This document shows positions 52,757 to 59,861 of a stretch of DNA of 64,000 bases, one piece after another. The position numbers and the translations under genes were made by a program. Source of the DNA: Saccharopolyspora soli (GTDB lineage: Bacteria; Actinomycetota; Actinomycetes; Mycobacteriales; Pseudonocardiaceae); the NCBI RefSeq assembly GCF_022678645.1, contig NZ_JALBWV010000054.1:1-64000 (forward strand). Reading direction: 5' to 3'. The notes beneath the pieces are model-generated. The model was not told where the DNA came from. It did no database searches and saw nothing but the letters and a program-made list of their open reading frames with translations. The first letter of the stretch is position 1. Each line of letters opens with the position of its first letter.

Positions 52757-52803
52757 ACGACGCGCAGGCCCGCGCCTCGGCGACGCGCGGGCCTGCGCGT
52801 CGT
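52757..52803 (+). terminator. Strong stem-loop terminator
   Basis: A perfect 19-base-pair stem (left arm 52757-52775, right arm 52785-52803) with a nine-base loop, five bases after the hypothetical gene stop. No U-tract. Confidence 0.75.
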
Positions 52804-53032
52804 TGATCGAGTGTGTGCCCGTCGCACGGGAAGGGCGATGCTGCGGTGTATCTCGCTGTGCTCTACCAGCGCCAGCACCGCGACGACCTCGCAGCGGCTG
52901 GTGGACGATCGCCAAGGACGAGGGGGTCAGCGAGCGACCTGTTCGAGGTGGACCGGCTCGGACGACGGAACAGTCCCCTCGCTGACCTGCGGATCTTGGC
53001 TTGGCGCCAACGGCTGTACCGCTGCTCACCCC

Positions 53033-53244
53033 GGAACCATCCCCGCATGCGCGGGGCCGACCCCTCCTGCTCCTCGGTCGCCGCCAGCAGGGCGGAAACA
53101 TCCCCGCATGCGCGGGGCCGACCTGATGATCGGACGGCAGCCTCGGCTTGCCTCGGAAACATCCCCGCATGCGCGGGGCCGACCGTACCGCCGTCCTGGC
53201 CGGGAGCCTTCTTCAGGAAACATCCCCGCATGCGCGGGGCCGAC
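53033..53244 (-). CRISPR. Type I-E CRISPR array 1 (4 repeats, 3 spacers)
   Basis: Four 29-base repeats start at 53033, 53094, 53155 and 53216, a constant 61-base period, with three 32-base spacers (53062-53093, 53123-53154, 53184-53215). In the minus orientation each repeat begins GTCGGCCCC, has an inner GC-rich palindrome and ends in GGGGATGTTTCC. The repeat at 53033 is the variant one (GGTTCC end) and is therefore the leader-distal, terminal repeat. The leader end faces cas2, whose stop is only 18 bases away. Transcription would run leftward with the cas operon. Confidence 0.95.
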
Positions 53245-53262
53245 GCTTGTTGACCTGGGGTG

Positions 53263-53541
53263 TTATTGGCGTGGGCGGGCTGAGAGGATTAGTCCGTCGT
53301 AGTCGACTGGGCGCCATCGGTCGCGTCCTGCGGTGCGGACTGCCCAGCCTTGTTCGTTGTTGGCGGGTTCGACGAGTACTGCTTGGCCGTCGCCGATCCG
53401 GCTGGACAGGAGCTCCCAGAGGCGGTCTCGTACGCGTCGGTTGGGGTTGCCGACGAATACTCCGGCGTTGACTTCGACCATCCAGCGGGTGAGGTGGCCG
53501 CGGAGTCCTTCGGGTGCGGCGATGAGGACGATGACGGTCAT
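53263..53541 (-). CDS. cas2e: CRISPR-associated endoribonuclease/integration protein Cas2e
   Basis: A 92-residue Cas2e: MTVIVLIAAPEGLRGHLTRW, then EVNAGVFVGNPNRRVRDRLW and a conserved GLILS end. It partners with Cas1 to form the spacer integrase. Its start overlaps the cas1 stop by four bases. The 3' end lies 18 bases from the first repeat of array 1. Confidence 0.93.
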   Translation of the reverse strand: MTVIVLIAAPEGLRGHLTRWMVEVNAGVFVGNPNRRVRDRLWELLSSRIGDGQAVLVEPANNEQGWAVRTAGRDRWRPVDYDGLILSARPRQ

Positions 53542-54581
53542 TCCGGCTCCGAAATTGGGTTGTCGAATTCCGGGCCGATGATTGAGATGTGTTGTTCTCC
53601 CGTGTCTGGTTGTGTGGCTGGGTATTGGGGTTCGTCGGTGGGGTCGGCGTAGACGGCGTAGTTCACGCCGCCCGGTACCGCATCGTGCCGTTCGTCCCAG
53701 AGATCGTTGGCTTCTGTCTCACCGTCACCGCCGGATTCGCCGGCCTCGAGGAGTGCTTTGACATCGCGGACAATCCGGGCGAGTAGGCGGTCCTCGGTGA
53801 TGCGTTCGCGCAGGCCTATTCGCGCGTCTCGTTCGTCGTTGAGTCCTGCTGCGGCGAGGTCGAAGGCGAGCGGGATGGTGTACTCGGCTTTGTACAGGTC
53901 GGCGATGTCCATGACGAACGACGTGGCTGCGCCGGTGTGGACGAAGCCGAGCCCTGGGCTGGCTCCGAGCCCGGCGATAACGGCATGGCAGATTCCGTAG
54001 AGGGCGGCGTTTGCGGCCGAGAGCAGTCGGTTGAGGTCGTCGCCGGCGGCGAAGGCGTCGCCGGGGCGATATTCGCGGCCGTTCCATGTGATGCCGGTGC
54101 GGCGGGAGTGCTCGTGGTAGAGCTGGCGGATGCGGGCGCCTTCACGGCCGCGGAGTTGTTGCATGGTCAGGCCCGAGACGTCTTCGCCGGGAAAACGCAT
54201 GCCATACATGGCTCGTGCCACGGCCAGGCGTTCCTTGGTGCGGCTGACCAGCCAGGCTTGTCGTTGCAGGAGCGCTGTTCCGCGACTGGGGCCGACGCCG
54301 GCGGCGTACATGCGGACGCCGTGATCACCGACCCAGCAGACCGCGGTGCCGGAGTCGGCGAGCAGGCGAATCGCTGCGTGCGTCACGCGGGTGCCGGGGC
54401 CGAGCAGCATGACCGTGATCATTGCTGCGGGGACCCGGACCGTCTCGCGCTTGTTGATGACGACGACGGCGTTGTCGTTGCGGTCGAGGTGGCTGCGTTC
54501 GACGTAGATGCTGGAGACGCGGTCCACCAGCCGGTGCAGGTCGTGCGGGTCGGCTTTCCACCAGGGCGTGGTCATGGTCAT
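53538..54581 (-). CDS. cas1e: CRISPR-associated integrase Cas1e
   Basis: A 347-residue Cas1: REGARIRQLYHEHSRRTGI carries the first metal-ligand Glu, GLGFVHTGAATSFVMDIADL the His and Asp ligands. It is about 30-40 residues longer than E. coli Cas1 because of an acidic C-terminal tail. Together with Cas2 it integrates new spacers. Start overlaps the cas6e stop (ATGA at 54578-54581). Confidence 0.94.
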   Translation of the reverse strand: MTMTTPWWKADPHDLHRLVDRVSSIYVERSHLDRNDNAVVVINKRETVRVPAAMITVMLLGPGTRVTHAAIRLLADSGTAVCWVGDHGVRMYAAGVGPSRGTALLQRQAWLVSRTKERLAVARAMYGMRFPGEDVSGLTMQQLRGREGARIRQLYHEHSRRTGITWNGREYRPGDAFAAGDDLNRLLSAANAALYGICHAVIAGLGASPGLGFVHTGAATSFVMDIADLYKAEYTIPLAFDLAAAGLNDERDARIGLRERITEDRLLARIVRDVKALLEAGESGGDGETEANDLWDERHDAVPGGVNYAVYADPTDEPQYPATQPDTGEQHISIIGPEFDNPISEPE

Positions 54582-55375
54582 CGACCGCCCGGATCGGGGT
54601 GTTCTCCGGGCAGTGGTGCCAGGGTGAGCAGGCCGCAGCCATATGCCTTGGAAGGGCCGATTCCGGCGGTGAGTTGGTGAGTCAGCTGCTGGGGGTCTGT
54701 GACACGGAGTCGGCCTTCGAAGGTGGCGGTGTGCAGCACCACGGGTGGTTTGTTGCGGTTCTTGCTGAAGGAGTGTCGGTTTCGGGCTGTGATCCGGACT
54801 TCGTGCGCGGGCCCCGGTTCCTGCCGTTCGCCTATCGCATTGATGGTTACTGGGGTGATCCCCGGGGCGGCGGTGTCGGTGCGAGATTCAGGGATGTCGA
54901 AGCCCCAGCGGGCGGTTCGTTCGAGGAACCACTTGAGTTGCGCGGCGGCGGTGCGGTGCCCGATGCGGTGGGAACGGGTGTCACCGCGGGCGGTGCGCGC
55001 GGCCTGGTTCGGGGTGGGTTTGTCGGGTGTGGAGGTGTTCTGGACCGGGCTGGCGGTGAGCCGGAATGCGAATTCCCGGCCGTGGGCGATCTGGGCGAGC
55101 AGTGGGGTGTAGTCGCGGACGGCGGCGTGTTCGCCGTCGGCGTCGGGCCAGCCCGCTTGCTCGATGATGTGCGTCCAGTCGGGTTTGGAACGGGTGAGGA
55201 CGAACAGCACGGGCCGTCGGGGATTGTCGGAATCCAGGCGCCACAGAATGCGTTCGTCGGTGGGCTTCTCGGCGATTCCGCCGAGGACGGCACCGTGCAG
55301 TTTCCGCGGGTTGGCCAGCAGCGATCGGCTGGCGGCACGCAGCGGATTAATGCGGATGCGGGACAAATACGTCAC
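54578..55375 (-). CDS. cas6e: CRISPR RNA endoribonuclease Cas6e (CasE)
   Basis: A 265-residue RAMP protein. MTYLSRIRINPLRAASRSLLA is the typical Cas6e start, with a HGAVLGGI-like active-site helix (KLHGAVLGGI, His nearby) and the glycine-rich closing loop AGIGPSKAYGCGLLTL. It cuts the repeat RNA to give mature crRNA and stays in Cascade. GTG start at 55375, seven bases after the cas5e stop. Confidence 0.93.
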   Translation of the reverse strand: MTYLSRIRINPLRAASRSLLANPRKLHGAVLGGIAEKPTDERILWRLDSDNPRRPVLFVLTRSKPDWTHIIEQAGWPDADGEHAAVRDYTPLLAQIAHGREFAFRLTASPVQNTSTPDKPTPNQAARTARGDTRSHRIGHRTAAAQLKWFLERTARWGFDIPESRTDTAAPGITPVTINAIGERQEPGPAHEVRITARNRHSFSKNRNKPPVVLHTATFEGRLRVTDPQQLTHQLTAGIGPSKAYGCGLLTLAPLPGEHPDPGGR

Positions 55376-55381
55376 GGGAAA

Positions 55382-56200
55382 TCACCAGCCCAGTAGGGCG
55401 AAGGGGTCGTGGCCGCTGTCGTCGGCGTCGTGTCGGTTGCGGTCAGCGGTGTCGGGGTCAGGGGCGGGAAGTCCGGTGGGCACGGTCACCCAGGTGTGGC
55501 GGATCCGGCGGCCGATGAAAGTGCGCCGGTGTGGGTCGAAGGATTGTGGGACGTCGTTGAGGATGTCGTCTCCGTGGTCGGGGTCTTCCAGCGTGGCCGA
55601 CAGGTCGATCCGGTGACTGGTGCTGCAGCGGCGGTCGTAGGCGCGCCGCGTGGTGTCGGTTGCCCGCCAGGGTTCGGCGGCGAGGACGTCGTGGAGTGTG
55701 CCCTCGCGCAGGCCCAGACAAATCGGCTGTGTGGGCACGCAGGAGCGTCGGCCCAGCGCTAGGGGGAAGGCGGGGTGGCGTACCGCGTCGTCGAGGGTTT
55801 CCAGCAGGGCCTGGGGGCCGGCGGCGGCGGCGAGGAACACGGCGTCCTGCAGGTAGAAGCGGGTGGTGACGTGGGTGTGTTTGGGTGGGGAGGTCAGCTT
55901 CTGCACTCCCTTGCTGGACACCCCGGCCTGCGGCAACGCGCGCCCGCGGTAGTCGCTGACGGTGTGATAGTCGCGCAGCAGCGTGCCGGGCTGGTCGACC
56001 CGAACGCCCAACTGCAGTTCCGCTAGGTCGTCGACAGGGTCTTCACGGGCACGGCCGCTGGCGGCGGCCAGCAGCCCGATGACCCCGGACTTGGTGGGCT
56101 CGGGCCGGGTATCGCGGCGGTTGAAGGAACTGCGATCGCCCCAGGACTGCAACGGCCCGGCCAGGCGAAGTAGCAGGACAGCATCCTCGGGATGGGCCAT
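55382..56200 (-). CDS. cas5e: Cascade subunit Cas5e (CasD)
   Basis: A 272-residue Cas5e: LLLRLAGPLQSWGDRSSFNRR, then PTKSGVIGLLAAASGR and a YHTVSDYRGRALPQ region. It holds the 5' handle of the crRNA in Cascade. Start shares one base with the cas7e stop (TGATG). The C-terminal tail (about 30 residues of Asp/His) is longer than usual. Confidence 0.93.
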   Translation of the reverse strand: MAHPEDAVLLLRLAGPLQSWGDRSSFNRRDTRPEPTKSGVIGLLAAASGRAREDPVDDLAELQLGVRVDQPGTLLRDYHTVSDYRGRALPQAGVSSKGVQKLTSPPKHTHVTTRFYLQDAVFLAAAAGPQALLETLDDAVRHPAFPLALGRRSCVPTQPICLGLREGTLHDVLAAEPWRATDTTRRAYDRRCSTSHRIDLSATLEDPDHGDDILNDVPQSFDPHRRTFIGRRIRHTWVTVPTGLPAPDPDTADRNRHDADDSGHDPFALLGW

Positions 56201-57363
56201 CAGTTGTTCTCCCCAGTGCCGACAAGGTGCTCACGCAAGTCTGCGACGAGCTGGGGGAAGGAGCGGGTCTGTCCGAAGGCGCCGGTCAGCGCGGAGGTCG
56301 TGGCCTCATCGTCGGCGTCAAGGGTGCAGCACAGGCCGGTGAAGGCGGGCGCATCGCCCCAGACGGCGATCGCGGTGGTCTGCTCCCGGGCCAGCCTGCG
56401 TGCGGAGGTCGCGGCGATGCCGCTGTCCGCGCGGCTACCGGTGCCTGCGGTAACGGGGTTTTCGAAGGCGGACACGAGGTTGACGGGCTGGTCGTCGCGG
56501 ACCACGACCGCCACCAGGTGCGGAAGGGTGCGGTGCGCGAAGGAGTTGGTGTAGCCCGAGGGCATCGAGCGGGCGAAGCAGGAAAGGAACAACTCCACAG
56601 CCTGCAGCGCGGTGTTACGGTCCCCGCCGAGGTTGTCCTGCAGTTGGTGCAGGCCGATGGTGGCGAACCGGTAGAGCGTTGCGGAGTTGAATCCGATGGT
56701 GCCGATCATGCCGGCACCGGTTTTCCCCTCGGGGTTCTCGTCGTCGACGGCGGTGTAGTAGTCGAATTCCAATTCCGTGGCGTGGGTCGACACCGCGTGG
56801 GCGACCTGGGTGGCGGCATCGACCTTGAGGGTGGGGATCTCGGCGACCATGCGCCCGAACAACGCCACGTCCACCGGGTGCCCAGTGTCGAAGGCATCCT
56901 TAACCGGCAAATCCTTGACCGCCTCGGCCAGTGCCGTGTCGTCGAGGGCGATGAGTTCCTCGGCTCGCTCTTGGACCAGCTCGGCGACGGCGGCGAGCTG
57001 GCGGCGCCCGTAGAACAGTAGATACGCGGTGTCGCCGGCTTTTTTGCCCGCCTTGATGTCCAGCACCTTGAGAACTGCATCGGCCAGGCGTGCCGCCGCC
57101 TCGCCGTCGAGCGTGGTCCGTTCCCGCAGCAGATCCGTGAGACCGGCGGCGATCCTTTTCGTGCGGGTGCCCAAGTCCTGCTCGTCGATGTCCTGCTTGG
57201 CGAACGCCAGCCGGGTCGCCCGCTTCCACGCCTGCGACGACACGCGCGAACGCCGGACACCACCGAAATAGGCTTCCTTCGGGTTCCCCTGGTCGTCGCG
57301 GTTCAGATTGGCCGGGGGCACGGTCTGCAGGATGTGCACGTCGATATAGCGGCGCTGGGACAT
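56200..57363 (-). CDS. cas7e: Cascade backbone subunit Cas7e (CasC)
   Basis: A protein of about 387 residues: YIDVHILQTVPPANLNRDDQ, YFGGVRRSRVSSQAWKRATR and NSFAHRTLPHLVAVVVRDD, all diagnostic of Cas7e, which coats the spacer part of the crRNA. ATG at 57363 gives the family start MSQRRYIDVH; the frame is open for 17 codons further up but these are not family-like. Confidence 0.94.
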   Translation of the reverse strand: MSQRRYIDVHILQTVPPANLNRDDQGNPKEAYFGGVRRSRVSSQAWKRATRLAFAKQDIDEQDLGTRTKRIAAGLTDLLRERTTLDGEAAARLADAVLKVLDIKAGKKAGDTAYLLFYGRRQLAAVAELVQERAEELIALDDTALAEAVKDLPVKDAFDTGHPVDVALFGRMVAEIPTLKVDAATQVAHAVSTHATELEFDYYTAVDDENPEGKTGAGMIGTIGFNSATLYRFATIGLHQLQDNLGGDRNTALQAVELFLSCFARSMPSGYTNSFAHRTLPHLVAVVVRDDQPVNLVSAFENPVTAGTGSRADSGIAATSARRLAREQTTAIAVWGDAPAFTGLCCTLDADDEATTSALTGAFGQTRSFPQLVADLREHLVGTGENN

Positions 57364-57446
57364 CAGTGATCTCCGTGATTCGGTTCGGCGGCAGCAGGCT
57401 GCCGCTTGGGTCAACTCGTCGTTGTCGTGCGAGAAAAGCCGTGGTT

Positions 57447-58070
57447 TCAGGACTTCTGGGCGCCGGGCTCGTCGCTTTCAGAGACGTGCTGGGGTTTCCA
57501 CACGTAATAGCCCAGACCCCACCGGCTGCGAACCCGCCGCCGGGCATCGGGGTAGTGCCAGTCGTGGATGTCGGCCATCAAGCGGTCGTAGTCCACCGGC
57601 TGGTGCACCGCGCGCAGCTGCTCGATCAAGCCACGCAGCCGGTGCAGCATCGCCACCACGCTGGTGGCCGTCGCCGCGGCCGCCACCTTCACGTCCAGCG
57701 CCGTTGCACTGAATTTCCCGTCGTCGCGCAACGCATTCAGCGCCTGCCCGAAGGTCGTGTCGCGGCGGTGCATGGGGTCGGATTGGGCCTGTTGGTGCAA
57801 GCCGAACAGGGCCAAGGTGGCGTGTTCGGCGGCTTGCTCGGCCGAGACCTCGCCGCGCAGCGCGGCTTGATCGTCGACCGGGCAGGTGTAGAAAGGCCAC
57901 AGCGCGGGCACCGACCCGGCGGGGCGGCCCAGGCCCGCCCGCATCGCCGCCAGGTCTTCCCCCGGTGGGATCAGCGGCTGGTCCGTGAGGGGGTCACGTC
58001 GCCAGGTGCCCTTGGCGCTCACCCGCCGGTTCCAGTACCGCTGCTGGTGTGTGGTGTTCATCGACGTCAT
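57447..58070 (-). CDS. casB: Cascade small subunit Cse2 (CasB)
   Basis: A 207-residue, mostly helical protein: RAGLGRPAGSVPALWPFYTC, AEHATLALFGLHQQ and a C-terminal DYDRLMADIHDWHYPDARR-like segment, the pattern of Cse2. Two copies stabilise the target strand in Cascade. It lies between casA and cas7e with short gaps and no overlaps. Confidence 0.9.
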   Translation of the reverse strand: MTSMNTTHQQRYWNRRVSAKGTWRRDPLTDQPLIPPGEDLAAMRAGLGRPAGSVPALWPFYTCPVDDQAALRGEVSAEQAAEHATLALFGLHQQAQSDPMHRRDTTFGQALNALRDDGKFSATALDVKVAAAATATSVVAMLHRLRGLIEQLRAVHQPVDYDRLMADIHDWHYPDARRRVRSRWGLGYYVWKPQHVSESDEPGAQKS

Positions 58071-58114
58071 AACCAGTGTCGGTCCTTATTTTGATCCAAG
58101 AAGGGTCGCCGAGC

Positions 58115-59785
58115 TCACGCCTGCCGCGTGTGGGCGCGGGTGAGGATCTGCCGGAGTCTGCGGCGGAAGTCGCCTTCGGCGGTGCTTTGCCGGTAGGTAC
58201 GTTCCCGCTCGCCTTGCGTGATCGTGCGCCCGGTGAAGGTGGTGGGTGCGGCGGTGGCGATCACGCGTTCGCTCACCCGCACGGTGATCTGTTTCGCGGT
58301 CTGCTCCCACGCCTGCACACCCCGTTCGAGCAGATCGAAGTCGTCTCCCACGGACCGAAGCCCGACCAGCACGCGCCGCATCACCGGGTCCAGGGCGTGC
58401 AGAACGAGTTCGCCGGGGCGGTGTCCCTTGTCCCAGGGGATCGGCTCCGCCCCTGCCGCGCGACGCAGGTCGGCGGAGAGATTGTTGACGGCCTGCGCGA
58501 GATCCTCGGCTTGCGAGGCGATGCCCAGCAGCGCACCCGGCACCAGCGAGTCAGCATCCAATGCGGTCAACGGAAGCGGGATGAAGTCGAAGTAGACGTC
58601 TTCGAAGGTGGCTGACTGGGTGCCGTAGAACATGCCGAGCAACTCGATCTGCACGGGGTAGTTCGAGGCGATCAGCTCCCGGCGCGCCCGCAGTTCGTTG
58701 ATCAGCACGCTGGTGGCGAAACTCGCTCGGGTGTCGCGTGCGGCCCGGTCTTGACGGTCGGTGGCCAGCAAAGCATCCAGACCTCGCCAGGCGGCTTTGC
58801 CTTGCTGGTGGCGACGCGGCCTCCGAGGCAGGGCGGGGCCGCTTTTCCCGCCGGGTTTACCCGCAGAGGTGAGAGTCCACGCGGTGTGGGGCTCGACATC
58901 CGGGATCGCGGTGAGCCGGTCGCCGGCGGCCAGCACGACCCGCGTCACCAGCGGCCCACCCTCGGCGGGCTCTGGAATCAGCCGGATCCGCCGTGATTGC
59001 CACGTCCACACATCCAGCAGCCCCGTGGCTTCCCTGGTCCGCCACGACGGGCCCGCCACGGACAACGCCTCGCTGGTCTCAGGCGTGCGGCGTTCCCACT
59101 GCGGCAGGTCATCGGACCGCAACGGTGGCCCCGAGGGCACGTTGAGCAGCAGCGTGTCGAACAGCGTGCGTCCCATCGGGACGATCACTCCGCACTGCCC
59201 CAACGCGCCCGTGGGGTTGCCGGTGGTTTTTCCCGCTTTCACGTTCGGGTCTCCCACCACGCCGGTCTTAATGGCCGCGGTGTCCCAGCAGTGCGCGTGC
59301 AGCAACCACCGCGCCGCCTGCGCTGGGGTCAGCTCCAGCGGGTCAGCGTCGCTGCGGGAGGCGAACAACGGCACGTTGTTGCCTGTGGCGGCCGTGGCCA
59401 CCAGCACGGCGGATCCCTTCGTTTCGTCCTTGGCCGTGCGCAGCCCAGCCACCTGCCCGAACGGATCGTGCGGGTGGAACAGGTCGAACCGCTCATGCTG
59501 AGCGTCGAGGTAACGGTTGAGGTCGTCGCGCTGCGTGGGCGTGAATTGCCCGGCCTGAAACCACTGCGCCCATGCTCGGGTGTTCTCCGGGCGGCCCAGT
59601 GCGCGCAGCACGACCGGCAGCAGCACCTGCCGCAGCAGCGCCGGTTTCTGCGTTGGTAGATCCACGACAAGATCGTCGAACAGGTGCGCCTCACACAGCG
59701 CCTGCCGAAGCGACACGTCCACCGGTGTCCCACCACCCACGGGACGCACGACCAGCCACGGCTGGTCAATCAGATTGAACGACAC
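58115..59785 (-). CDS. casA: Cascade large subunit Cse1/Cas8e (CasA)
   Basis: A protein of about 556 residues. FNLIDQPWLVVRP is the classic Cse1 start; ALCEAHLFDDLVVDLPTQKP, HERFDLFHPHDPFGQV and NVPLFASRSD with LTPAQAARWLLHAHC follow. It recognises the PAM and recruits Cas3. GTG at 59785 (MSFNLIDQPWL) is chosen because homology begins there; the open frame extends over 70 codons upstream without family-like sequence. No canonical ribosome site is visible other than GGGGG just before. Confidence 0.92.
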   Translation of the reverse strand: MSFNLIDQPWLVVRPVGGGTPVDVSLRQALCEAHLFDDLVVDLPTQKPALLRQVLLPVVLRALGRPENTRAWAQWFQAGQFTPTQRDDLNRYLDAQHERFDLFHPHDPFGQVAGLRTAKDETKGSAVLVATAATGNNVPLFASRSDADPLELTPAQAARWLLHAHCWDTAAIKTGVVGDPNVKAGKTTGNPTGALGQCGVIVPMGRTLFDTLLLNVPSGPPLRSDDLPQWERRTPETSEALSVAGPSWRTREATGLLDVWTWQSRRIRLIPEPAEGGPLVTRVVLAAGDRLTAIPDVEPHTAWTLTSAGKPGGKSGPALPRRPRRHQQGKAAWRGLDALLATDRQDRAARDTRASFATSVLINELRARRELIASNYPVQIELLGMFYGTQSATFEDVYFDFIPLPLTALDADSLVPGALLGIASQAEDLAQAVNNLSADLRRAAGAEPIPWDKGHRPGELVLHALDPVMRRVLVGLRSVGDDFDLLERGVQAWEQTAKQITVRVSERVIATAAPTTFTGRTITQGERERTYRQSTAEGDFRRRLRQILTRAHTRQA

Positions 59786-59861
59786 CAGCACCCCCAGACA
59801 CCGCCACGGTCTCCTTCCTGCGTCCTTCCTTGTCAACGGTGGTCGACATAGGTTTCCTGTG

